The translations under genes and the position numbers were made by a program. This document shows, in pieces, positions 23,791 through 32,397 of a stretch of DNA of 64,000 bases. The notes under the pieces are model-generated. The model saw nothing but the letters and a program-made list of their open reading frames with translations. It ran no database searches and was not told where the DNA came from. The stretch is from Ottowia thiooxydans DSM 14619 (GTDB lineage: Bacteria; Pseudomonadota; Gammaproteobacteria; Burkholderiales; Burkholderiaceae_C). The first letter of the stretch is position 1; each line of letters opens with the position of its first letter. The stretch covers positions 559,238-623,237 of the forward strand of contig NZ_AUGX01000001.1 of the NCBI RefSeq assembly GCF_000422885.1. Reading direction: 5' to 3'.

Positions 23791-25314
23791 TCAATCAGCC
23801 TCAAATTCTTCCAAGCCATAAGGGTAAAAATTGCCGATGCGAACATGCTCATAGGCAAGCGCATCAAGGCGTGTAGTTCCGAGAAACGGACTTTCCGGTT
23901 CCACGAGAAAGATACGGGCGGCGAACCCACTGTCATCGAAACCACGCCTGAAATGCACCCGTGACTTGATGGCGAAAATCTCAAACTCCCCGACATTCAG
24001 CCCCATCTTTGTCAACATGCCGGGCTCAATGATTTGCATGAGGTAGGCACTGATGACAACGACATTTCCGTTGCCCAGCGCCACACTGATCCACTCGCTT
24101 CTACTGCCAGTGCCGTCGTTGGCCATTCCTGAACCCAGAACAGTTCCGACGACGCGAACGGCAACACCTGCTGACGGATCAACTCTGCCGCCGATCTCGT
24201 GGTCAAAGGGATCTCCTGGGCGAATGCCTTGCGCGATCAAGTCTTTAACCAACTCACCTTCGGCGATTGAAGCCAGCAAGGTCTTGCGCGTATCTCGCCT
24301 CTGTAGCTCCTCGAACAACCAGGTCGCATGCCCGGAACGATCACTGTGATCGGCCAAGACCACAGGATATTGCCCATTCTCCACCGCCTGAAGCGCGAGG
24401 CTGACACCTTCCTCAATACTGTGAACCTTCGTTGATTGTGTGAGCGCCTCACGTAATCGCCAAGCGACATTGGCCATGTCTTTCGCCACTTCCTGGGCGA
24501 GACTTTGGTCGCCGTTGGAGGTAACCTGAATCGTCATACCCGCGTCCGCAGTATCTGCCCAAGGGAATCCGAAGAATACGTTCACATAGACGCCAGGCTT
24601 GCGCGCTTCCCAGACCAGTGCCCGCTGAACCAGATCCATCCAGGGCGAAGCACCTGTCCATTGCATGACCGTGGGCGAGAGGATGGGCACCTTGATGCAC
24701 GCAGACGTTGGCCTGTATTCACCACGAATGGAGCGAACCATGGTTCTCGCTGCCCGCTCCCCCTGCAAATGCGTGTCGTAGTGCGGGTAAAACTTGACGC
24801 AGAACGCGAGGTCAGCCGATTGATGAAACTTCTCGTCTTCATTTCCATGGGGATCGAAGGTGGCAGCCAAAATGGCCTCGGGACCGACCACCTTACGAAT
24901 TCGAGCCGCCAGTTCCGCCTCCGGATGTGCAACGCCTCTTGCGGCCATCGCACCATGCAACGCCATGTAGACGCCGTCGAACGGGCCTCGCTCTTGCAGA
25001 TCTTGAATCATTTCGCCAACGAAATGTTCATACGCTTCGTTGGTCACCCATCCGGAACCAATTCCGGTTTTAGGAAACAACGGAGACTGGATACCGACGA
25101 GATCTACCTCGGTGAATTCCCGAGCACATTGAACAAAGCCGCCGATGTAGCCATTGGGGTCATACGCCAGAAGCGCATCGTCCCTGCAAGGCGAGCCCTC
25201 GTACACGAAATCTGAGAGTTGGGTGTCGTTGGGCAAGAACGTCACTGTCTCGTGCGAGAAATGTACAACCGCAATTCGAATCCGCTTGGGGAAGCTGTGA
25301 GTCAATTTTCCCAC
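23791..25314 (-). CDS. M81-family metallopeptidase-like protein (MlrC type)
   Basis: The 507-residue protein belongs to the MlrC family, named after the enzyme that breaks down the linearised microcystin product. Visible hallmarks are RIAVVHFSHETVTFLP at the N-terminus, GVYMALHGAMAARGVAHPEA, FDPHGNEDEK, KFYPHYDTHLQGERAARTM, VVLADHSDRSGHATWLFEE and the C-terminal VHFRRGFDDSGF. The GTG start at 25314 sits two bases after the stop codon of the Bug gene upstream, which argues for coupling and gives the usual N-terminus. With the racemase and Bug receptor it forms a three-gene unit for peptide or D-amino-acid-like compounds; a real microcystin substrate is not implied. Confidence 0.85.
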   Translation of the reverse strand: MGKLTHSFPKRIRIAVVHFSHETVTFLPNDTQLSDFVYEGSPCRDDALLAYDPNGYIGGFVQCAREFTEVDLVGIQSPLFPKTGIGSGWVTNEAYEHFVGEMIQDLQERGPFDGVYMALHGAMAARGVAHPEAELAARIRKVVGPEAILAATFDPHGNEDEKFHQSADLAFCVKFYPHYDTHLQGERAARTMVRSIRGEYRPTSACIKVPILSPTVMQWTGASPWMDLVQRALVWEARKPGVYVNVFFGFPWADTADAGMTIQVTSNGDQSLAQEVAKDMANVAWRLREALTQSTKVHSIEEGVSLALQAVENGQYPVVLADHSDRSGHATWLFEELQRRDTRKTLLASIAEGELVKDLIAQGIRPGDPFDHEIGGRVDPSAGVAVRVVGTVLGSGMANDGTGSRSEWISVALGNGNVVVISAYLMQIIEPGMLTKMGLNVGEFEIFAIKSRVHFRRGFDDSGFAARIFLVEPESPFLGTTRLDALAYEHVRIGNFYPYGLEEFEAD

Positions 25315-25316
25315 GA

Positions 25317-26291
25317 TCAATTGGTGTCCGCGCCGCTGCTCTTGACCAAGGCGGCCCACTTTTTCTGCTCTGCTTCAACGAACTTGGTGAACTGCTCTTC
25401 CGTCATCGGAGCAACTGCCTTGATGCCCGTTTGCTTGTTGAACGCAATATTTTCAGGGCTTGCATTGGCCTTATCCACGGCTTGCTTCAGCGCCTGCACA
25501 ATGGCTGCGGGTGTTCCCTTTGGCGCGGCCAATCCGGCCCAGGTCGTCATTTCGTAGTCCTTCAAGCCGACCTCTTGCAGAGTGGGAATACTGGGAAAAT
25601 TCTCGTTTCTCTGGGCGCTTGTCACTGCAAGTAGTTTCACCCTGCCGTCCTTTGCGTAGGGCGATACCGATACGAGGTTATCGAACATGAAATCAATCCG
25701 CCCGGCGATCAGATCGGTGTAGGCAGCAGAAGAGCCTTTGTACGGCACATGCACGGCCGAAGCACCGGTCATCTTGAGAAAAAGTTCGCCGCTCAAGTGG
25801 CCCGTCGTGCCTGTACCTGATGAGCCCATACTCAGCTTGCCAGGGTTTGCTTTTCCATAAGCAATCAGCTCGGCAGCATTCGCCACTTTCAGGTCAGGAC
25901 GAATGACCAAGCCATTGGCTGTAGAGGCCACGATGGCGATGGGGGCGATATCCTTCAGCGGGTCATACTTCTGCTTGGGAAACAAGAACGGGTTGATGGC
26001 CAATGTGCCCACGTTGACCGAAAGCAAGTTGTAGCCATCCGCAGGTGCGGCCAGTCCCGCGATGGTTCCGGTGATCCCATTGGCGCCAGGCCGGTTGTCA
26101 ATGATCACCGGCTGACCAATGACCTTGGTCAGCTCATTGGCAAAGAATCGGTTTGTAGTGTCTGGCGAGCTGCCGGATGCGAACGGCACGATCAACCTAA
26201 CGGGTTTGCTAGGGAACGTATCCGCCCACACAGCGTGACCCGATAAAGCGAGGGTTGCACATAGGCTAAGGGCAAGTTGGCGGCGGTTCAT
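25317..26291 (-). CDS. Bug-family (TctC) periplasmic substrate-binding protein
   Basis: The start at 26291 gives a standard signal peptide (MNRRQLALSLCATLALSG, cleavage after VWA). The mature protein has the Bug motifs FPSKPVRLIVPFASGSSPDT, GQPVIIDNRPGANG, ADGYNLL, VHVPYKGSSAAYTDLIAGR and VKLLAVTS. It lies between an Asp/Glu racemase and an MlrC-type peptidase in one leftward unit, so its ligand is likely an amino-acid or short peptide derivative handled by those enzymes. Confidence 0.9.
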   Translation of the reverse strand: MNRRQLALSLCATLALSGHAVWADTFPSKPVRLIVPFASGSSPDTTNRFFANELTKVIGQPVIIDNRPGANGITGTIAGLAAPADGYNLLSVNVGTLAINPFLFPKQKYDPLKDIAPIAIVASTANGLVIRPDLKVANAAELIAYGKANPGKLSMGSSGTGTTGHLSGELFLKMTGASAVHVPYKGSSAAYTDLIAGRIDFMFDNLVSVSPYAKDGRVKLLAVTSAQRNENFPSIPTLQEVGLKDYEMTTWAGLAAPKGTPAAIVQALKQAVDKANASPENIAFNKQTGIKAVAPMTEEQFTKFVEAEQKKWAALVKSSGADTN

Positions 26292-26301
26292 CGTTGGTCT
26301 T

Positions 26302-27036
26302 TCAAAGTGCGTTAACAGGGGTTGGTCGGTAGGTGCCATACGCTTTCGCGGCGAGTGCTCGCGCGAGTACGGTCGCCGCATCAGTGACTTGATGCTTCCG
26401 GTAGTCGCCCTCATGGACCACTAATCCAAGTTCTGTGCATCCCAGAACTACGGTGTCGACCGATTGCAAAAGGCGCTCTACGCTACTGTTGAGCCAATGC
26501 CGGGCTGCTTCAAGGTTCCCCGCTTTGATGTCAAAGATGGCGCGGTGCGTTGACTCGTCATCTTCTTGCGGCTGCTTCACGACTTCCAAACCCAACTTCT
26601 CAAATGCAGAGGCGTACATCCCGAGCCGCTGAGTAGCCGAGGTGGCGAGCACAGCGCACCGCCTTGATCCGGAATTGACCACGTGTTCGGCAGTCTCCGT
26701 GGCAATGTGAAGAAGATCGATGTCAGGAAAGAGCGTCTGCAGATCCTCATGCCAGAAGTGCGCGGTATTGCACGCGATGCCGAAGACGTCTGCTCCAGTG
26801 GCTTGGGCAGCGCCGATGGCTTTCACCAGTCCGGGCAGTGGGCTTGTTCCGCCATTCAGCAACGCCGATGACCGATCAGGGATGGGGTACTGAATGAGCA
26901 CGTGCGCGGGATACGCCTGATCGCTGACGGGGTGACCAGTCTTCACAATCTCATCACGGCACGCATGCAAAAATCGCATCAACATGTCGCCCCCGGCTTC
27001 AGGCCCCATACCAGCGATCAAACCAATTTGCTTCAT
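26302..27036 (-). CDS. Aspartate/glutamate racemase-family protein
   Basis: The 244-residue protein from ATG 27036 (AGGCG upstream) has the racemase halves with both catalytic cysteines: FGIACNTAHFW (first Cys) and TVVLGCTELGLVV (second Cys), plus the N-terminal MKQIGLIAGMGPEAGGDM. The Cys pair supports true racemase chemistry without a cofactor on aspartate, glutamate or a hydantoin-like acid. It is the first gene of the racemase-Bug-MlrC unit, with a divergent LysR gene 87 bp away that probably regulates it. Confidence 0.88.
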   Translation of the reverse strand: MKQIGLIAGMGPEAGGDMLMRFLHACRDEIVKTGHPVSDQAYPAHVLIQYPIPDRSSALLNGGTSPLPGLVKAIGAAQATGADVFGIACNTAHFWHEDLQTLFPDIDLLHIATETAEHVVNSGSRRCAVLATSATQRLGMYASAFEKLGLEVVKQPQEDDESTHRAIFDIKAGNLEAARHWLNSSVERLLQSVDTVVLGCTELGLVVHEGDYRKHQVTDAATVLARALAAKAYGTYRPTPVNAL

Positions 27037-27123
27037 TTTTACGCCTATGTTTTTGCTGTCGAATGGCATTTCATAGGCTTACGTGAGGTGAACTTGCGCA
27101 AATAGTAGGATCAGCACGAATGA

Positions 27124-28092
27124 ATGTACAGCGATAATGGCGCATCAAGTCCATGCAAAAAACTCATGAAGAGAAGCTTACATGCCGCACTACCCTCGGT
27201 CGACTCACTGCTGATCTTCGAGCAGGCTGCTCGCTATGCCAGCTTTACCAAAGCGGGTGAGCAACTTGGTTTGACTCAGAGTGCAGTGAGCCGCCAAGTC
27301 ATCGATCTGGAAGCGCTCCTGGGTGTGAAGCTGTTTTCCAGAGAGCGTCAACGGGTGGCACTCACCACAGCTGGAGTTGAGTTCAGAGAGCTCATAAAGC
27401 CGGTCATCCAGGATCTGCGGGCGGCCACTTTGCGCATGCAGATGCGTGCCTTGCGAAGCAACGTGCTCAATTTATCTGTGGCTGCCAGCTTTTGCAACCT
27501 ATGGTTCATTCCCAACCTGCCGGGCTACTCCGCGTTGGAGGACGCGGCGCAGATAAACGTCATGCCGCATGTTGGCGCCGTGAATTTCGAGCGAGGCTCA
27601 ATCGATGCGGCCATCGTGAACTCAACGACCCCACCCGAGAACTGCGAGAGCTTCAAGCTGATGGACATCGCCATGTCTCCCTTCGCATCGCCCAGCCTTC
27701 TGAAGCGGCTTGGTGCCAACAAGCTTGAAGATCTAGAACGCATTCCAGCCGTCGACCTACAAGAACAAGACGCGTCCTGGGCCATCTATATGGCGGCCAC
27801 ATCGTTGAAAACTCCGTTGGACTTCGTGGGTCAGCACTCGCTGTACTTGTTGACTTTCGAGGTTGCGCTGACCGGGCTTGGTGTAGTGTTGCTTCCGCCA
27901 GAGTTCGTTCCAAGCTCTGGTTTGGGCGCGCTGAAGCGCCTGCACAAATTGAAAATTCCCACCGGCAGGTCTTACTACTATTGCTGGCCACGGCTCAGCA
28001 ACAAACAAGACGCTGTGGCCCTGCTAGGAAAATGGCTTGCGCAAGAATTGGCTGCCGCACAAAAGCGGGGAAGCCGCACGGCGGCAGCTTAA
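27124..28092 (+). CDS. LysR-family transcriptional regulator
   Basis: The 322-residue protein has the GcvA-like LysR N-terminus LPSVDSLLIFEQAARYASF, then KAGEQLGLTQSAVSRQVIDL as helix-turn-helix, and a periplasmic-binding-protein-like effector domain to the end. The ATG at 27166 is an alternative start nearer the family consensus. It is divergent from the racemase-Bug-MlrC unit, the arrangement expected for its own target operon, and its end faces the carboxymuconolactone decarboxylase gene. Confidence 0.9.
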   Translation: MYSDNGASSPCKKLMKRSLHAALPSVDSLLIFEQAARYASFTKAGEQLGLTQSAVSRQVIDLEALLGVKLFSRERQRVALTTAGVEFRELIKPVIQDLRAATLRMQMRALRSNVLNLSVAASFCNLWFIPNLPGYSALEDAAQINVMPHVGAVNFERGSIDAAIVNSTTPPENCESFKLMDIAMSPFASPSLLKRLGANKLEDLERIPAVDLQEQDASWAIYMAATSLKTPLDFVGQHSLYLLTFEVALTGLGVVLLPPEFVPSSGLGALKRLHKLKIPTGRSYYYCWPRLSNKQDAVALLGKWLAQELAAAQKRGSRTAAA

Positions 28093-28114
28093 GCCTCAGT
28101 CTGAGAATCCGTTC

Positions 28115-28513
28115 TCAGATCTCCATTTCCTTGAACACTTCTGATGCAACGCGGAACGAGTCGATAGCAGCAGGCACCCCGCAGTAGATCGCTGTTTGCA
28201 AGAACACCTCTTTGACTTCGTCCTTGGTCAAGCCATTGTTGATGGCTCCACGCACATGGAGCTTCAGCTCATGTGGACGGTTCAATGCAGTGAGCATGGC
28301 CAGGTTCAAGAACGAGCGGGTTTTGCGGTCCAGGCCAGGACGATTCCACACATCACCCCAGCAGTACTGCGTGACCAACTCCTGCATATCAATGTTGAAA
28401 TCCGTCGCGTTCTTAAGTGCAGCATCCACATACTCGGATCCGAGCACATCGCGGCGGGTGGACAAGCCTTGTTCGAACAGGGCTGGATTTTTGGGGTCAA
28501 AGGCACGGGTCAT
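28115..28513 (-). CDS. Carboxymuconolactone decarboxylase-family protein
   Basis: The 132-residue protein has the CMD/AhpD-like helical core of 4-carboxymuconolactone decarboxylase: RRDVLGSEYVDAALKNATDF, YCWGDVWNRPGLDRKTRSFL, NLAMLTALNRPHELKLHVRG and VFLQTAIYCGVPAAIDSF. In the beta-ketoadipate route this enzyme makes 3-oxoadipate enol-lactone, and the 3-oxoacid CoA-transferase genes lie 4 kb away. The gene is alone here, with a MITE-like element 38 bp upstream of its start that must carry or displace its promoter. Confidence 0.85.
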   Translation of the reverse strand: MTRAFDPKNPALFEQGLSTRRDVLGSEYVDAALKNATDFNIDMQELVTQYCWGDVWNRPGLDRKTRSFLNLAMLTALNRPHELKLHVRGAINNGLTKDEVKEVFLQTAIYCGVPAAIDSFRVASEVFKEMEI

Positions 28514-28551
28514 ATAAGTTCCTTGGTTGGTTTTGGGGAGTGATTTGGGAG

Positions 28552-28836
28552 CTAGGGCGTGTTCACACTAAATTCGCCCCCGCGCCGGGGTTTGCCGTAC
28601 CGAAGCCGGCCGCGCTGTAGTGCAAGGCGCGCCGTGCCGCCAAGGTAGCGATCCTTGGCAAGAGGCGCAACGCGGCAATGCGGCCCGGCAAACCCCGGCC
28701 CGAAGGGTGAGGCTCTGGCAACCCGCACTCAGCGTTGCAATCCCTCGCCGGGTGTCCAACCCGGCTGCGGTTTGCGCCTTGATTGCGGCTCGCCAGAACC
28801 TCACGCGGGGGTGAATTTAGTGTGAACACGCCCTAG
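28552..28836. mobile_element. MITE-like element, copy B (285 bp)
   Basis: This is the same element as at 13284-13568 and is exactly the same length. It has CTAG at both ends and 33-bp inverted termini that differ from each other at one base. The 15-bp block around GCCGGCCGCG is near the left end here but near the right end in copy A. It lies between the leftward CMD-type gene (start 28513) and the stop of ccoG (28874), so it separates two genes of the same strand. Confidence 0.8.
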
Positions 28837-28873
28837 TGTCTTGGATAGATCGAAGCGGCGCTCAGCAGAGGAT

Positions 28874-30304
28874 TCATCGCGGCACCAGGAAAGAGGACTT
28901 CTCTGATACGTACTCTGGCTCTGGACTCAATGACTCCACTTCAAAGTACACCGGATGCGCACCCGAGGGCACGGTTCCGTAAGGAACTTGCAGGCGCACG
29001 GAGACCCACTGAGATTCGGTTGCACCGACGCTCACTTCCGGCTCAGACGCCACTTCAACGCCCTCAATACCACGCGCGCTTATTCGGTAGCGCTGTGGTG
29101 ACTCGGTCGCGTTCATGATCTGCAATCTATAGATATTCTCTATTTTTCCACCCGGCACAATTCTCGACAACGCAGCCCGATCGCGCACCACATCCACCTT
29201 GAAGGGTGTACGCACGGCCAAACTGATGATCATGGCGCTGCTTAACGCCACAAGGACTGCGGCGTAGATCAGCACACGCGGGCGAATCATCCGGCGCAAC
29301 ATGCGTGCAGCGTTCCATTGACCGGCCATGCTGTTAGTGGTGGCCAAGCGGATCAACCCGCGTGGTTGAGCCACTTTATCCATCACGCTGTTGCAGGCAT
29401 CAATGCACAGCCCACAGCCTATGCATTCGTACTGCAGGCCATTGCGGATATCTATTCCCACAGGGCAGACCTGCACGCACAGCGTGCAGTCAATACAGCT
29501 GCCCAACCCTTCGGAGGCCGCATTCTTGCTCCGCGCACCTCGTGGTTCTCCGCGTTTCGCATCGTATGTGACGACCAGTGTGTCGTTATCGAGCATGGCA
29601 CTTTGAAACCGCGCGTAGGGGCACATGTGCTTGCAGACCTGCTCACGCAGAAAGCCCGCATTGCCGTACGTGGCCAAGCCGTAAAACAGCACCCAGAAGA
29701 GCTGCCAGGAACCCTGTAGCATCAGCAGCTCACTGCCAAGCTGCCGAATAGGTACGAAGAAGCCCACAAAGGTAAAACCTGTCCATAGCGACACCGCAAT
29801 CCAGGCGCCGTGCTTGGCCGTTCTCTTCCAGAGCTTCTCGAACGTCCAGCGGCTCGCATCAAGGCGCAGACGCGCACTTCGCTCACCTTCCACCTTGTGC
29901 TCAATCCAGAGGAACATCTCGGTGTAGACCGTCTGCGGGCACGCAAAGCCGCACCAAAGGCGCCCTGCCAGCGCCGTAAAGAGAAACAAGGCCAACGCCG
30001 AGATGATAAGCAGGCCCGTCAGGTAGATGAAGTCCTGCGGGTACAACACTAGGCCAAAAAGGTAAAAGCGCCGGGTTTCCAGATCAAACAGCACCATTTG
30101 GCGCTCTCCCCATTCCAGCCAGGGCAGCACGTAGAACACCAGTTGCGTGACCCACACCATGATCCAGCGCCATGCGGAAAAAACATCACTGATGGACCGC
30201 GGTTGGATCTTCTTGCGCGGCTCAAGTAAAGCGACCGACTCCGGGAGGATCGGTATGATTTTCTTGGCTTTTTTGTCGGGTGATGAATGTTCTGGATGTG
30301 GCAT
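28874..30304 (-). CDS. ccoG: CcoG/FixG-family cytochrome c oxidase accessory protein
   Basis: The 476-residue membrane protein has about five helices and two ferredoxin-type clusters: CGFACPQTVYTEMFLWIE, then CIDCTLCVQVCPVGIDIRNG and CIGCGLCIDACNSV. It ends in an Ig-like periplasmic domain (VEVASEPEVSVGATESQWVS). CcoG is a cupric reductase that supplies copper for cbb3 oxidase assembly. In most relatives it follows ccoNOQP; here no oxidase gene is adjacent, so it is either displaced or serves an oxidase encoded elsewhere. Confidence 0.93.
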   Translation of the reverse strand: MPHPEHSSPDKKAKKIIPILPESVALLEPRKKIQPRSISDVFSAWRWIMVWVTQLVFYVLPWLEWGERQMVLFDLETRRFYLFGLVLYPQDFIYLTGLLIISALALFLFTALAGRLWCGFACPQTVYTEMFLWIEHKVEGERSARLRLDASRWTFEKLWKRTAKHGAWIAVSLWTGFTFVGFFVPIRQLGSELLMLQGSWQLFWVLFYGLATYGNAGFLREQVCKHMCPYARFQSAMLDNDTLVVTYDAKRGEPRGARSKNAASEGLGSCIDCTLCVQVCPVGIDIRNGLQYECIGCGLCIDACNSVMDKVAQPRGLIRLATTNSMAGQWNAARMLRRMIRPRVLIYAAVLVALSSAMIISLAVRTPFKVDVVRDRAALSRIVPGGKIENIYRLQIMNATESPQRYRISARGIEGVEVASEPEVSVGATESQWVSVRLQVPYGTVPSGAHPVYFEVESLSPEPEYVSEKSSFLVPR

Positions 30305-30456
30305 AGAAACCTCGAGACGCGGCGCATGGTGCTATCACCAGTACGCCGTTTCAGCTTGGAACTATGGCCTCGATCCCTTTAGAAGAACAGCGTCAGATTC
30401 GACTCGATTTTTCGTATCAGATGGACTTCGATGCGCTCAGGCGTGCTCGCACGGCC

Positions 30457-31401
30457 CTAGTAACCTGTTTTCCGATCCACGCTAATGGGCAGAACGCCGG
30501 TGGTCCGATAGTTGAGGATATTGGCGGCTGCCAATGCCGAAGCTGTTCGGCGATTCGTGGGGCCCGATATATGTGGAAGCACGGTTACACGAGGATGGGC
30601 CCACTGCCAGGCGTTTACGGGTAAGGGCTCCCGGTTGAACACATCGAGTACGGCGTGCGAAAGTTTGCTTTCGTCCAACGCACGCCGCAGCGCGTGTTCA
30701 TCCACAACGGGACCCCGAGCGAAGTTAATGATCGATGCGCCTTGAGGCAAGGCACCAAGCACCTCTGCGCTCAAGATGCCCTCGGTTTTGGATGTAAGAG
30801 GTAGCAGGCATACGAGAATGTCGGTACGCCCCAGCATCTGCAGCAACTCCTCTTCGCCCGCATAGCATTGCACGCCTGATATCGATTTGCGAGTTCTGCT
30901 CCAACCGCACACCTGGAAACCGGCACCACGCAACTTCACCGCAGACGCAGTACCCAAAGCGCCGAGTCCGAGCAATGAGACGGTCTTATCCCCCGCGCCA
31001 ACATACTCGTGCTCCAACCATTCCCGAGACGCTTGCTGCTTGGCATAACGGGGCATGTCGCGATGAAGGTAGAGCGTCCAAGCGAGTACTGCTTCCGACA
31101 TGGTCTCCGCCATGACGGGATCGACAAGCCTCACGATCTTCAAGTCAAGATCCCCAAGATCCGCGACAAGACGCTCCACGCCCGCCCAAACGCTATGCAC
31201 CCACTTGAGATTGGGTAACGCACGCAAGTCCTCAATGGAGGGGTTGGCAACCACAGCGACGTCACACGATGCGAGATCCCGTGCGTCCAACTCGTGAAAC
31301 ACCACCACGTGCTCATCCGGCATAGCCTCTTGAAGAGCTGCAACCCATTGACGCCAAAACGGATAGGAGGGCGGACAAACAAAGGGAAGTACCCGTCTCA
31401 T
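30457..31401 (-). CDS. D-isomer-specific 2-hydroxyacid dehydrogenase (GhrA-like)
   Basis: The 314-residue enzyme has the NAD(P) loop LLGLGALGTASAV and the catalytic triad in sequence: Arg in NFARGPVVDE, Glu in FNREPLPV and His in LPHISGPTN. It most resembles glyoxylate/hydroxypyruvate reductase A, which reduces 2-ketoacids. It is read leftward and stands alone between ccoG and the IclR gene. AT-rich sequence at 31440-31490 probably holds its promoter. The substrate is not defined by context. Confidence 0.87.
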   Translation of the reverse strand: MRRVLPFVCPPSYPFWRQWVAALQEAMPDEHVVVFHELDARDLASCDVAVVANPSIEDLRALPNLKWVHSVWAGVERLVADLGDLDLKIVRLVDPVMAETMSEAVLAWTLYLHRDMPRYAKQQASREWLEHEYVGAGDKTVSLLGLGALGTASAVKLRGAGFQVCGWSRTRKSISGVQCYAGEEELLQMLGRTDILVCLLPLTSKTEGILSAEVLGALPQGASIINFARGPVVDEHALRRALDESKLSHAVLDVFNREPLPVNAWQWAHPRVTVLPHISGPTNRRTASALAAANILNYRTTGVLPISVDRKTGY

Positions 31402-31517
31402 GTCATCTACAACCTGAATCTTTGAAGTAGCCGATTCTCATGGATATACCTAGACGATCAATATAGATAAATAGATAAAAGATCAGTTAGCCAAGCCGAT
31501 GCGTTGAACGAGCGCCC

Positions 31518-32315
31518 TCACCCACCCTTGCGGCGAAGCAGGCGACTAATCGTCTGCGCGGTCTCCAGCAGGGGCGGCAAGATTTTTTCTTGAATTTCCT
31601 GCGCATTGGTTCGATTGGCCTGCCCGCTCACATTGATGGCGGCTGTGATGCGGCCATCCGCGCTGCGCAGGGGTGCTGCCACCGAGATCAGCCCTTCTTC
31701 AAGTTCCTGGTTGGCCAGGCACCAGCCCTGCTTTCGCACCTGCTGAATACGAGCCAAGATCTTGGGAATATCGGTCACTGTGTGGCGAGTCAGCGCAGCA
31801 TGTGGGGCGCTCTCCAGGCGTTGCACAATTTCGCTGTCTTCCAGATCTGACATCAATACCCGGCCGAGCGATGTGCAGAACGCCGGCAAACGCGAGCCTA
31901 TGCCCAGCGAGATTTTCATGATCTTGTGCGTAGGCACGCGCATCACGTAAACGATCTCCGCACCATCCAGCACCGCGACGGAGCTTGATTCCTTCACGCG
32001 GTTCACCAGCGCTTCCACCTCCGGCTCTGCAAGGTCCCAAATGGGCATGGACGACAGGTACGCAAAACCCAGGTCCAGCACCCGGGGGGTGAGCCTGAAG
32101 AGCTTGCCATCCGACTGCACATAACCCAAGGTTTGCATGGTCAGAAGAATGCGGCGTGCGCCCGCCCGTGTGATCCCGGCGCGTTCGGCCACTTCGCTGA
32201 GAGTCTGCCGCGGGGCTTGTGCGCTGAAGCTCCTCAAGACCTGCAGGCCACGCGCAAACGATTGCACGTAGTTGTCGCCAGGGCGCGGCGTGGTGGGCTC
32301 GGTTGGGCTCTTCAT
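31518..32315 (-). CDS. IclR-family transcriptional regulator (PcaR/PcaU-like)
   Basis: The 265-residue protein has an IclR winged helix (QSFARGLQVLRSFSAQAPRQ, then EVAERAGITRAGARRILLTM) and the C-terminal effector domain (SSVAVLDGAEIVYVMRVPTH, GSRLPAFCTSLGRVLMSDL). This is the branch that controls beta-ketoadipate genes. It is divergent from the pcaIJ-type CoA-transferase genes, and two IclR-like palindromes lie between them. Confidence 0.9.
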   Translation of the reverse strand: MKSPTEPTTPRPGDNYVQSFARGLQVLRSFSAQAPRQTLSEVAERAGITRAGARRILLTMQTLGYVQSDGKLFRLTPRVLDLGFAYLSSMPIWDLAEPEVEALVNRVKESSSVAVLDGAEIVYVMRVPTHKIMKISLGIGSRLPAFCTSLGRVLMSDLEDSEIVQRLESAPHAALTRHTVTDIPKILARIQQVRKQGWCLANQELEEGLISVAAPLRSADGRITAAINVSGQANRTNAQEIQEKILPPLLETAQTISRLLRRKGG

Positions 32316-32323
32316 GGCGGGGT

Positions 32324-32384
32324 TTGAATTGAATTCACAAGTTCTTTATAATTCGCATTATGAACAAATGTTCGTATTACGAAC
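32324..32384 (+). promoter_or_regulatory. Promoter and tandem IclR-type operators for the CoA-transferase genes
   Basis: A -35 TTGAAT (32324-32329), 17-bp spacer and perfect -10 TATAAT (32347-32352) point toward the CoA-transferase genes. Two related dyads overlap the expected transcription start: TTCGCATTATGAAC (32352-32365) and the perfect odd-centred palindrome GTTCGTATTACGAAC (32370-32384), with centres 19 bp apart. This spacing and pattern resemble PcaR/PobR-family sites, so the divergent IclR protein probably acts here. Confidence 0.7.
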
Positions 32385-32397
32385 AGAAAAGGGACAT

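Noticed and set aside
28101-28118. CTGAGAA-TCCG-TTCTCAG stem at the end of lysR and the CMD gene
   Set aside because: No T-run on either strand and it overlaps the CMD stop codon; too weak to call a terminator.
30364-30624. Rightward frame of 86 codons between ccoG and the 2-hydroxyacid dehydrogenase
   Set aside because: Most of it overlaps the C-terminal coding part of the dehydrogenase on the other strand and no family is recognisable.
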